Shown here: piece after piece, positions 37,764 to 45,830 of the stretch
Numbering within the stretch: position 1 is the stretch's first letter
How the letters are laid out: every line of letters starts with the position of its first letter
Origin: Chitinophagaceae bacterium
GTDB lineage: Bacteria; Bacteroidota; Bacteroidia; Chitinophagales; Chitinophagaceae
Assembly: GCA_016706055.1 (NCBI GenBank)
Contig: JADJKL010000003.1
Span: 248,001-312,000, forward strand
DNA length: 64,000 bases
Direction of reading: 5' to 3'
Made by a program: the position numbers and the translations under genes
The notes under the pieces: generated by a model
Databases searched by the model: none
Told to the model about the DNA's origin: nothing
Seen by the model: only the letters and a program-made list of their open reading frames with translations

Positions 37764-38708
37764 ATGGATTATGGAACTTTGTTTGCCAGCTACTGGTGGG
37801 TACTTATCTTGCTAATTATTTTCTTTGGGTCGTTCTTTACAATCAATCAAGGCTATATTGGCGTTATTACCATGTTTGGTAAATATCGTCGTGTTGTACG
37901 GCCAGGATTAAATATGAAAATACCAATCCTTGAAACAGTTGCGAGGAAAGTTTCCATTCAAAATCGTTCAGTAGAATTAGAGTTTCAGGCGGTAACGCAG
38001 GATCAGGCAAATGTGTATTTCAAAAGCATGTTGCTTTATTCCGTGCAAAACGAAAACGAAGAGACGATTAAAAAAGTAGCATTTAAATTTATTGCAGACA
38101 GGGATCTGATGCAAGCATTGATCAGAACGATTGAAGGTAATATCCGTTCTTTTGTAGCAACGAAACGGCAGGCAGAAGTATTAGGGCTTCGTCGTGAAAT
38201 TGTTCAATATGTAAAAGTGGAAGTGGATCATTCGCTGGAAGAATGGGGTTATCATTTGCAGGATTTGCAAATCAATGATATTACATTCGACAAAGTAATT
38301 CTTGATTCAATGAGTAAAGTCGTTGCTAGTAATAATCTGAAAGCTGCTGCGGAGAATGAAGGGCAGGCATTATTAATTACTAAAACAAAATCTGCAGAGG
38401 CTGATGGTAATGCGACTAAAATTGCAGCTGAAGCAGAAAAAGAAGCCGCTCGTCTTCGTGGACAAGGTGTGGCTTTGTTCCGTAAAGAAGTAGCAACAGG
38501 CATGTCAGAAGCTGCTGAACAAATGAAGCAAGCTAACCTTGATACCAATGTAATTCTATTCAGCATGTGGACAGAAGCGATAAAGAATTTTGCAGAATAC
38601 GGTAAAGGCAACGTAATATTCCTTGATGGAAGCCCTGATGGAATGGAAGGGACAATGAAACAAATTCAGGCTCTGATGGTAAAACAAGCGGGTACAAAAG
38701 GACAATAG
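37764..38708 (+). CDS. SPFH/Band 7 domain protein (stomatin/QmcA-like)
   Basis: The 314-residue membrane protein starts with one hydrophobic helix (residues 10-28, WWVLILLIIFFGSFFTI). The SPFH domain follows (GYIGVITMFGKYRRVVRPGL through DITFDKVILDSMSK). A helical Ala/Glu/Lys region (KIAAEAEKEAARLRGQG) comes next. Such proteins form membrane microdomain scaffolds or regulate membrane proteases. No NfeD partner lies beside it. Confidence 0.88.
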   Translation: MDYGTLFASYWWVLILLIIFFGSFFTINQGYIGVITMFGKYRRVVRPGLNMKIPILETVARKVSIQNRSVELEFQAVTQDQANVYFKSMLLYSVQNENEETIKKVAFKFIADRDLMQALIRTIEGNIRSFVATKRQAEVLGLRREIVQYVKVEVDHSLEEWGYHLQDLQINDITFDKVILDSMSKVVASNNLKAAAENEGQALLITKTKSAEADGNATKIAAEAEKEAARLRGQGVALFRKEVATGMSEAAEQMKQANLDTNVILFSMWTEAIKNFAEYGKGNVIFLDGSPDGMEGTMKQIQALMVKQAGTKGQ

Positions 38709-38735
38709 AACTGTTGCTGGTAAAGTGTTTTAAAG

Positions 38736-38790
38736 GTTCGGTCAATTTATTGATGAAGTAATTTCTCAATAAATTCTCCGAACTTTTTTA
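38736..38790 (+). terminator. Intrinsic terminator after the SPFH gene
   Basis: A long imperfect stem, GTTCGG-TCAATTTATTGA against TCAATAAATTCTCCGAAC, is followed by a T tract. The rest of the 258-base gap before exbB shows nothing clear beyond A/T-rich sequence. Confidence 0.75.
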
Positions 38791-38966
38791 TTGCTGCTAC
38801 TTGTTAAATTCCTCTAAAACTTGATAAACCCATACAACGTGGCACTATTTTTCTCGTTCAAGGAAACATTAATAACGATTCTATTGAACTTTATTAAGAA
38901 CTGTTGAAAACACAAAAAAGATAATTAAAAGGCAACACCTACTTTTACACCTAAAGAACCATTATT

Positions 38967-39662
38967 ATGATTGATCTCTTACAGATTGTCGACACAGTAG
39001 CACAAGTAACAAAAAAAGTAGCCGGTGATAGAAACGGCGATGGATATTTAAGTTTTGGAGAATTATTAACCACCGGCGGTTGGATTATGATTCCGTTGGG
39101 AATGATGTTGCTAGCAGCAGTATATGTATTTGCAGAAAGAAGTATTGGTATCAAAAATGCTTCTAAGATTGATCCCAATTTTATGAATATCATCCGTGAT
39201 AATATCATGAGTGGGAATGTAACCGCTGCAAGAAATTATGCGAAGAACACTAGCAATCCTGTTGCCAGCATCATTGACAAAGGCATACAACGTATAGGTA
39301 AACCTATCGATGCCATCGAAAAAAGCATGGACAATGTAGGTACACTTGAAATGTACAAAATGGAAAAAAACATGGGTGTGCTTTCGGTTGTTTCAAAAGC
39401 AGCACCAATTTTTGGTTTCGTAGGAACATTGATGGGATTGATGCAGATGTTCTCCAATATTACAACTTCTAACGAATTTGAAGTAGGAACAATTGCTGGT
39501 GGTATCTATACTAAATTGATTACTTCTATTACCGGTTTAGTTATTGGTTTGATGGCATATCTTGGTTATAGTTATCTGATGACGCAGATTGACAAAACGG
39601 CCAATAAAATGGAAGCTGCTTCTTCAGACTTCATTGATATTTTGCAGGAGCCAACTCGATAA
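38967..39662 (+). CDS. exbB: MotA/TolQ/ExbB proton-channel family protein with an EF-hand-like loop
   Basis: The 231-residue product is the channel subunit that, with ExbD, uses proton motive force to energise outer-membrane transport. Three membrane segments are seen near residues 35-55, 130-155 and 185-205, with the TolQ-like phrase APIFGFVGTLMGLMQMF. Between residues 21 and 32 the sequence DRNGDGYLSFGE has the spacing of an EF-hand calcium loop (D-N-D-Y-S-E at positions 1, 3, 5, 7, 9, 12), which is unusual for this family. It pairs with exbD 37 bases downstream. Confidence 0.88.
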   Translation: MIDLLQIVDTVAQVTKKVAGDRNGDGYLSFGELLTTGGWIMIPLGMMLLAAVYVFAERSIGIKNASKIDPNFMNIIRDNIMSGNVTAARNYAKNTSNPVASIIDKGIQRIGKPIDAIEKSMDNVGTLEMYKMEKNMGVLSVVSKAAPIFGFVGTLMGLMQMFSNITTSNEFEVGTIAGGIYTKLITSITGLVIGLMAYLGYSYLMTQIDKTANKMEAASSDFIDILQEPTR

Positions 39663-39699
39663 AAAACAGTAGATAAATTTCCTGTACTAAAAAAAGAAA

Positions 39700-40101
39700 A
39701 TGAAATTCAGAAAAAGACATAGAGAAGAAACGGCTGAAGTTTTTACAGATTCATTGAATGATATTCTTTTTATCCTTTTGATGTTCTTCCTTATCGTGGC
39801 AACATTGGCAAATCCGAATGTGGTGAAAGTAGGATTGCCAAGAGGAACAAAAGATGTGAAGGCGAAACAGAATATCATGGTTTCTATTGATAAAAATCAG
39901 CAATATTTTATAGGCACAACAAAAATCGAATCAGGAATGTTTGATTCTTTACTTAGGATGGAGATTAAAAAATATAAAGCTTTTGTTGATACACCTACGG
40001 TTGTGATTAATGCTGATACCACTGCTTATTATGGCGAAGTATTCCGAATTATGCGGATTGCTAAAAAAGATACAGCAAAGGTTGTTGCAAGGATAGATTA
40101 A
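39700..40101 (+). CDS. exbD: ExbD/TolR-family biopolymer transport protein
   Basis: The 133-residue product has one N-terminal helix (ILFILLMFFLIVATLA) preceded by SLNDILF, whose Asp is the proton-carrying residue of the family. A periplasmic domain follows (FVDTPTVVINADTTAYYGEV). A single exbD accompanies exbB, whereas many Bacteroidota have two. No tonB lies next to them. Confidence 0.9.
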   Translation: MKFRKRHREETAEVFTDSLNDILFILLMFFLIVATLANPNVVKVGLPRGTKDVKAKQNIMVSIDKNQQYFIGTTKIESGMFDSLLRMEIKKYKAFVDTPTVVINADTTAYYGEVFRIMRIAKKDTAKVVARID

Positions 40102-40120
40102 ACAATACTTTTGAAATAAA

Positions 40121-40975
40121 TTATACAAGACCGGCCTTAATCATCCGGTCTTTTTCTTGCATATCCTTTTTTATTTCTGTTGAATAGCTAGCTTGCTGAA
40201 AAAGTTCAGCAACTTCTTTTCCAAGGCTTTCATGGATTTCCATAAAAACACTTCCGCTTTTTTCAAGATGTGTTTTCCCAAATTCAGCTATCGCTTTATA
40301 AAAAATTAATGCGTCATTATCAGGAACGAAAAGAGCTGTAGCAGGTTCATATTCTAGCACATTTGGCTGCATAGTCTGTTTATCTTTTTCAGGAATATAA
40401 GGGGGATTGCTGACAATGATATCAAACTTTGGCAATTTCTTCCACGAATGTTGGTCTAAAAAATCAAGCTGAATAAAATTCACTTCTTGTCCTAAATCCC
40501 CAGCATTTTTTTGTGCAACAGTCAAAGCTCCTTCACTTATATCAAAGCTCCATACTTCAGCTTTTCGTATTCTCTTCTTTAAGGAAATAGGAATACAACC
40601 ACTGCCGCTTCCAATATCCAATATTTTTAATTCATCTACTGGGAATTTACAGTTACTGATAATCCATTCAACCAACTCTTCTGTTTCAGGTCGTGGAATC
40701 AACACATTTTTATCAACATAAAATTTCATATTACTAAACCAAGCTTCATTTAAAACATATTGAACTGGCTCATGTTGTAATAATCGTTCTGAATATTGAT
40801 GTAATAGCAATTCTTCTTCAATAGTAATAATTTCATTTTTATAGACCATCCGTTCTGCCTTTTTCGATCCGGTGAGTTGTTCCATTACCCAGTCTGTTAT
40901 TTGACTGGCTTCGCTTTTATCGTAAATCGTACAAAGCTTATTCAATAAAAAATATGTTGCTTCCTGCATCGTCAT
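40121..40975 (-). CDS. prmC: Peptide chain release factor N5-glutamine methyltransferase
   Basis: PrmC methylates the Gln of the GGQ motif in RF1 and RF2. The 284-residue product has an N-terminal helical domain, RPETEELVEW, the SAM motif ILDIGSGSGCIPISL and the catalytic NPPY in IVSNPPYIPEKD. The following ribD is divergent; this prmC-ribD-yigZ grouping is common in related bacteria. Confidence 0.95.
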   Translation of the reverse strand: MTMQEATYFLLNKLCTIYDKSEASQITDWVMEQLTGSKKAERMVYKNEIITIEEELLLHQYSERLLQHEPVQYVLNEAWFSNMKFYVDKNVLIPRPETEELVEWIISNCKFPVDELKILDIGSGSGCIPISLKKRIRKAEVWSFDISEGALTVAQKNAGDLGQEVNFIQLDFLDQHSWKKLPKFDIIVSNPPYIPEKDKQTMQPNVLEYEPATALFVPDNDALIFYKAIAEFGKTHLEKSGSVFMEIHESLGKEVAELFQQASYSTEIKKDMQEKDRMIKAGLV

Positions 40976-41023
40976 ATTGGCAAACTTACTAAGTGGTTGG
41001 TAATTTCAAATTTAATTCTATTT

Positions 41024-41109
41024 GAACCACATAGACAGATAGTACATTAGTAATAAACATAGATTAACTCCATGTGATTGTCTATGTTTTTTATGTGTCT
41101 ATGTGGTTC
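41024..41109. repeat. Inverted-repeat element between prmC and ribD
   Basis: GAACCACATAGAC (41024-41036) and GTCTATGTGGTTC (41097-41109) are perfect 13-bp inverted ends of an 86-base A/T-rich element. Inner shorter copies (ACATAGAT, ATTGTCTATGT) deepen the hairpin. It resembles short non-autonomous repeats common in this phylum. It lies between two divergent genes, so it might affect either promoter. Confidence 0.6.
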
Positions 41110-41166
41110 CATTTGTCAACCTGATTGTTTCAAGAATAATTGAAAGACTACGCTATGGGAATCGGT

Positions 41167-41174
41167 TATATTTG
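41167..41174 (+). promoter_or_regulatory. Probable ribD promoter, -7 box TATATTTG
   Basis: A perfect TAnnTTTG lies 20 bases before the TTG at 41194 and 41 before the ATG at 41215. It argues against any ribD start upstream of about 41180. Confidence 0.5.
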
Positions 41175-41193
41175 CATCAATCAGCAATACATC

Positions 41194-42377
41194 TTGGATA
41201 GCCATCAAAAATATATGCAACGTTGCCTTGAATTGGCAAAAAAGGGAGCCGGTTTCGTTGCGCCGAATCCAATGGTTGGAGCTGTGCTTGTGTTTGAAGA
41301 CAGAATAATTGGCGAGGGTTGGCATCAAAAATATGGAGCAGCACATGCAGAAGTAAATTGTATCGCTTCAGTTAGCAAGGATGATAAGGATTTGATTAAC
41401 CAATCAATTCTATACGTTTCTTTAGAACCCTGTGCACATTTTGGGAAAACACCACCTTGTGCCGATCTTATTATTCAGCATAAAATTCCAAAAGTTGTTA
41501 TTGGCTGTCGAGATCCGTTTAAAGAAGTGAACGCCTGCCGGAATAACGAGGTCGGGCCGGGTAAAGGAATTGAAAGGTTGAAAGCAGCAGGTGTAGAAGT
41601 TATTTCAGGAGTATTGGAAAATGAATGCAAAGCATTGAACAAACGATTCTTCACTTTTCATGAAAAGAAAAGACCTTATGTAATTTTGAAATGGGCGCAG
41701 ACGGCTGATAGGAAAATAGCCTCCCTAAATCCCTCCGCAGGAGGGACTTTAGAGTCTGTTAGATTAAAAGACAAGAATGTTAAAGGGACTTCTGCACTGT
41801 CGGGTATTAAAGCCCCTCTTTTGGAGGGGTTTGGGGGGGGCGAACGGCTACTTATTAGTAACGAATACTCGAATCGTCTTGTACATCAATGGCGAAGTGA
41901 AGAGGCTTCTATTTTTGTGGGAACAAACACAGCCTGCTGGATGATCCGGAATTAACCACCAGACTTTGGGAAGGGAATTCACCAATACGTTTAGTGCTTG
42001 ACATGAACTTACGGCTGCCTTTACATTTGAAACTATTTGATAAAAAAGTAAAGACAATAGTTTTTAATAATGTTAAACAGGAAGAAAATGAGAATCTTAT
42101 TTATTATAAGATTGAGAAAGAGAAAAATATCGTTTCAGAAATATCAAAAGCATTATATCAATTGAATATTCAGTCAGTCATTGTTGAAGGCGGTGCAAAA
42201 CTGTTGCAAAGTTTTATTGATGCTGATTTGTGGGATGAAGCAAGAGTAATTAGTAATGAAGAGTTAGTAGTTAATAATGGGCTGGCTGCTCCGAATCTTA
42301 ATGATGCTTTAATGGTTAATGAAGAAAAGATACTTTCTGACAGAATCGAATATTATACAAGAACGAACACCGAATAA
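41194..42377 (+). pseudogene. ribD: Riboflavin biosynthesis deaminase/reductase RibD with in-frame insertions and a frameshift
   Basis: RibD catalyses the second and third steps of riboflavin synthesis. The deaminase domain has AAHAEVNC (zinc His, catalytic Glu) and PCAHFGKTPPCAD (zinc Cys). Inside it, nine extra residues (ACRNNEVGP near residue 112) sit between EVN and GKGIERL. In the reductase domain about 40 extra residues, encoded by a repeat at 41720-41840, separate DRKIA from ERLLISNEYSN. The frame breaks at 41933-41934, where GTNTALLDDPELTTRLW needs one more C, and resumes to the stop at 42377. TTG at 41194 (LDSHQKYMQRC) is the likely start. Whether the enzyme works is open. Confidence 0.85.
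41720..41840. repeat. MITE-like palindromic element inside ribD
   Basis: The left end CCTCCCTAAATCCCTCC and the right end GGAGGGGTTTGGGGGG are imperfect inverted repeats. Each forms its own hairpin: CCCTCC/GGAGGG at 41731-41745 and CCCCTC/GAGGGG at 41813-41829. It keeps the ribD frame open through about 40 codons. The ends match the intergenic elements of this window. Confidence 0.75.
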
Positions 42378-42988
42378 TGACTACCGACTCACATTACTAT
42401 ACTATTGAAAAACCATCTGTTGCTGAATTTAAAGAAAGAGGCAGCAAGTTTATTGCGTATGCTTTTCCTATTGCGGATGTGAGTGAATTTAAACTGCGGC
42501 TTGCTGAAATTAAAAAGGAACATCCGAAAGCTACGCATCATTGTTTTGCTTATCGTTTAGGGCTTGACGGAAATACTTACCGGGTGAGTGATGATGGAGA
42601 ACCTTCCGGCTCTGCTGGTAAACCAATACTGGGACAAATCGACAGCAAACAAGTAACTAATGTGCTGGTAATTGTTGCCCGTTATTTTGGTGGCACACAA
42701 TTAGGTATTCCCGGATTGATAACAGCTTATAAAACCACAACAGCTTTTGCTTTACAAACTACAGCCATTGTACAAAAGCCGGTGCTGCATCATTTTCAGT
42801 TGCAATTTGATTATACTCAAATGAATGAAGTGATGATGGTGGTGAAGCAGTTTGACTGTGTGGTAGAAAAGCAAGAGATGCAATTATTCTGTTCTATGAA
42901 TATTGGAGTGCCGCAAAACTGGTTGGCGGAAGTGGAGAATAAGCTGAACGATTTAAGAGGAGTGGAAGTAGAGGCAATTCAAATATAA
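42377..42988 (+). CDS. yigZ: YigZ/IMPACT-family protein
   Basis: The 203-residue product has the N-terminal IMPACT domain with KERGSKFIAYAFPI, HPKATHHCFAYRLG, SDDGEPSGSAGKPILGQI and VIVARYFGGTQLG. A smaller C-terminal ferredoxin-like domain (DUF1949) follows. In E. coli the protein is linked to ribosome or translation functions; the exact role is unclear. It starts inside the ribD stop (TAATG), so translation is coupled. Confidence 0.92.
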   Translation: MTTDSHYYTIEKPSVAEFKERGSKFIAYAFPIADVSEFKLRLAEIKKEHPKATHHCFAYRLGLDGNTYRVSDDGEPSGSAGKPILGQIDSKQVTNVLVIVARYFGGTQLGIPGLITAYKTTTAFALQTTAIVQKPVLHHFQLQFDYTQMNEVMMVVKQFDCVVEKQEMQLFCSMNIGVPQNWLAEVENKLNDLRGVEVEAIQI

Positions 42989-42992
42989 ATAT

Positions 42993-43018
42993 AACCGCAG
43001 AGGTGCAGAGACGCAGAG
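42993..43018. repeat. Dispersed GCAGAG-type repeat
   Basis: AACCGCAGAGGTGCAGAGACGCAGAG repeats the unit GCAGAG with a 9-base spacing. This sequence type recurs between genes in many Bacteroidota and other bacteria. It sits in the short gap between the convergent yigZ and methyltransferase genes. Confidence 0.5.
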
Positions 43019-43021
43019 TGT

Positions 43022-43627
43022 TTAATTCTTTTGCAATACCAATGTACTCATACAACGTAGGTCGTCAACATTTACTGTTTTTAAAGGTTCTAAAAAGGAG
43101 AGATTATTTTCCTGCATACATTCTTTCAGTAAAGTCTTGGTTAAGAGAAATCGTTTAGAGCCATCAGGAATTATATAAACGCCGTCGCCGATTGGCTTTA
43201 CTTTGTTTTCAATACCAATATCGGATGTCATGCGGATGAATAATGAGCTGTTTGTTTTCAATACTCTTACCATTTCTGTAAGCATAGCTTTGAAATGTTT
43301 TGTGCTATTTGCAAAATGTAAAACGGCGCTACTAATAATATGGTCGAAATAATTATCGGTGAAAGGTAATTTTTCTACGGCTGCAACTTGTAGCCTTTCT
43401 GCCGGCGAATCTGGATTGGCTGATTTTAATTGTGCGATAGCTGTTTCATTTATATCTGTTCCATAAATTACAAAACCACTTTGCAGAAACCAGTGCATAT
43501 TTCTGCCTTCGCCGCAACCTGCATCGAGTATCTTCTCATTTTCGGTATATCTTCCTTTCATGATTTGATCAAGAAGGTAGATGTCGGTTTGGCCAATTAA
43601 GTTTTTTAGTGATGTAGTTATAGACAT
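43022..43627 (-). CDS. Class I SAM-dependent methyltransferase
   Basis: The 201-residue product carries ILDAGCGEGRN (SAM motif I), the acidic IYGTDINETA at the end of the second strand and KLPFTDNYFDHIISSAVLHF of Methyltransf_11. The substrate cannot be named. The gene is complete, unlike the decayed region just upstream of it. Confidence 0.85.
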   Translation of the reverse strand: MSITTSLKNLIGQTDIYLLDQIMKGRYTENEKILDAGCGEGRNMHWFLQSGFVIYGTDINETAIAQLKSANPDSPAERLQVAAVEKLPFTDNYFDHIISSAVLHFANSTKHFKAMLTEMVRVLKTNSSLFIRMTSDIGIENKVKPIGDGVYIIPDGSKRFLLTKTLLKECMQENNLSFLEPLKTVNVDDLRCMSTLVLQKN

Positions 43628-43671
43628 AGTTACTTTAAATTAAAACAGAAAGATAACTTATAGGTTCAAAG

Positions 43672-44560
43672 TTATAGACTTCGAAGATCAGAGATTACTG
43701 ATTGTATGCTGGAGATAGTTTTGCTGTGTGCAAACTCGATAAATTGTTCAAACTGCTGAAACCGGCTTGTTTCTTTTGTAGCCATACTTTTGTTGTCCAG
43801 CCTAATTAGTTTTGATTGAAAAAAATGGGTCCAAATTGACAACAACGAACTAATGGCATAATAACGAAGGTTATTAATAAATTTGTTTGTCAACTTAGCC
43901 TTTTCATTAAGACTGACCTGTTGATATGCTAACCTCTTTATTAAATGTTTTATAATATCAAGGTTATCTTTTTACCATTGGTCCTGTTGGTAAAGTTTTG
44001 CCTCTCAATATGTCTTGTATTTGTTGAAGAGAATTTTTATTTAACTCGTCAATTGCTTCTTTACTCTGCTTCATAAAAAATTTAAAGGATTGATATTAAA
44101 AGGGTGAGGTTTCTGTTGGAGTTCCTCCGTATTGCTTGGATAAAAAGAATAAACTTTTTGCAACTCTTTCTCCCAAACTATTGTTATGTTTTATATAGAA
44201 TATAGCTTTATTCAAATAATTAGTTTCAGTGTTTTGTATAAAATCTCCAAGTTTTTACATGCGGAATCCTTTGATAAAGTGTTTTGAAGGTCTTGTGTTG
44301 TACCAAAATTTTCATCTTTATCAGCAAATCTTTGTAATTGATGCTATTCTTTGAAGTTTAAAGCTCACTTTAAGCATTGTTTTCTAAATTGATTGGTCTG
44401 AACTTTTGTTTAAAAATACTGCGTTATCTTTGATTAGTTCTTTGAACACTAAGAACTGGTTTGTTGTCGCTTGTTGGATTTGACTTATTTGTTGTTTAAA
44501 AATCTTGCATCTGTCAATGGTTTAGAAAATGAGTGAAAAAAGTTAGAAGTGCTAAAATAT
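43672..44560 (-). pseudogene. Decayed gene of unknown function, many frameshifts
   Basis: No intact gene fills the 1-kb gap from 43628 to 44677, but coherent protein pieces follow one another on the minus strand. From upstream they are FLVFKELIKDNAVFLNKSS; FADKDENFGTTQDLQNTLSK (about 44265-44340); AIFYIKHNNSLGERVAKSL to a stop at 44096; MKQSKEAIDELNKNSLQQI (43964-44074); and LDIIKHLIKRLAYQQVSLNE running to the stop at 43672. The last two join if one A is restored at 43969-43973. A TATATTTG box (44640-44633) may have been the promoter. The protein would be about 290 residues, rich in Asn and Lys. I do not recognise it. The shift density suggests true decay. Confidence 0.5.
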
Positions 44561-44677
44561 TTTGATATTCAAATAATTTTTAAAGTAGTGAATCAAATTT
44601 TCGGATTTTGGGTTACTTCACTCAAATATACGCACTCTGTATAAATATTTGATATCAATGTATAATTATACAAAGAA

Positions 44678-45577
44678 TTATCTAAACCTCTCACTCACCA
44701 CCAACTCCTTACTTCCTGCTGTAAAAGTATAAAACCCTTCGCTGCTCTTAACACCAAGCTTACCAGCCATTACCATATTTACCAATAAAGGACAAGGTGC
44801 ATATTTAGGATTGCCAAAACCATCATGCAATACATGCAAAATAGAAAGACAAACATCGAGACCAATAAAGTCGGCGAGTTGTAATGGTCCCATTGGGTGT
44901 GCCATGCCGAGTTTCATTACCGTATCTATTTCTTCTACACCAGCTACACCTTCGTACAAACTGTAAATGGCTTCGTTAATCATCGGCATCAAAATGCGGT
45001 TGGCAATAAAGCCGGGATAATCATTAACAGCACAAGGCACTTTGCCAAGTTGTTTGCTTAGTTCAATAATTGTATTGGTTACTTCTTTTGTAGTAGCATA
45101 GCCATTAATGATCTCAACCAGTTTCATTACCGGTACCGGATTCATAAAATGCATACCGATTACTTTTCCAGCACGGCTGGTGGCTGCCGCTATTTTTGTA
45201 ATGGAAATAGAAGAAGTGTTGGTAGCCAGTATACATTCTTTTGGAGCATACATATCGAGCTGTTCAAATATTTTCAATTTAAGATCAATATTTTCTGTGG
45301 CTGCTTCAATTATTAGTTCTGCATCTTTTACTCCTTCAATGATATTTGATTCAGTGGTAATATTAGCTAATGCAGTTGTTTTCTGTTCTTCTGTCACAAT
45401 GCCTTTAGCTACTTGTCTGTCAAAGTTCTTACCAATGTTAGCAACGGCTTTATCTAATTGCGCCAGCGATACATCTACGATTGTTACGTTGAAACCTGCC
45501 TGTGCAAATACATGTGCAATGCCATTACCCATTGTGCCGGCACCTATTACGGATACAAAACCCCCATTTAGATTCAT
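44678..45577 (-). CDS. 3-hydroxybutyryl-CoA dehydrogenase family protein
   Basis: It oxidises 3-hydroxyacyl-CoA with NAD(P). The 299-residue product starts MNLNGGFVSVIGAGTMGNGI, with the Rossmann GAGTMG. The catalytic region IGMHFMNPVPVMKLVEII and the C-terminal NRILMPMINEAIYSLYEGVA are complete. A longer reading to 45619 would add 14 residues coded by a repeat palindrome and is rejected. Even the first codons (ATGAATCTAAATGGGGG) resemble the outer end of that repeat. Confidence 0.92.
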   Translation of the reverse strand: MNLNGGFVSVIGAGTMGNGIAHVFAQAGFNVTIVDVSLAQLDKAVANIGKNFDRQVAKGIVTEEQKTTALANITTESNIIEGVKDAELIIEAATENIDLKLKIFEQLDMYAPKECILATNTSSISITKIAAATSRAGKVIGMHFMNPVPVMKLVEIINGYATTKEVTNTIIELSKQLGKVPCAVNDYPGFIANRILMPMINEAIYSLYEGVAGVEEIDTVMKLGMAHPMGPLQLADFIGLDVCLSILHVLHDGFGNPKYAPCPLLVNMVMAGKLGVKSSEGFYTFTAGSKELVVSERFR

Positions 45578-45829
45578 AAAGTGTAGTTTTTCTTTTTCCC
45601 CTAAAGGGGAGTTGTGCAAATTTCACTTTAGGTAAAAGTGAATGATTAATACAAATGTAAGAAGTTAATTATTCAGAAGCTGAATAGCGATATACAGTAC
45701 AAGTGTGCGACGCAAGGGACGATGATAGTAGTACAGTTGATGACTAAATAATAGTTTTCAATTGCTTTCTTGATAATTCGAAAGAAAAAAGGAATGACAA
45801 ATCTAAGTTCCCCTTTAGGGGACAGGGGC
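45561..45829. repeat. MITE-like palindromic element upstream of the 3-hydroxyacyl-CoA dehydrogenase gene
   Basis: CCCCTAAAGGGG (45598-45609) and CCCCTTTAGGGG (45810-45821) are the inner palindromes, with CCCCC (45561-45565) and ACAGGGGC (45822-45829) as outer borders. The central part includes a GTGCGACGCAAGGGACGATG repeat. The left border overlaps the start of the dehydrogenase coding sequence. Confidence 0.65.
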
Positions 45830-45830
45830 A

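Noticed and set aside
38252..38611. 119-codon minus-strand reading inside the SPFH gene
   Set aside because: It mirrors the Ala/Glu-rich coiled coil of the SPFH protein and lacks any start context or neighbours on that strand.
45578..45619. Longer 3-hydroxyacyl-CoA dehydrogenase starting at 45619
   Set aside because: The extra 14 residues are encoded by the CCCCTTTAGGGG palindrome; the Rossmann fold starts properly from 45577.
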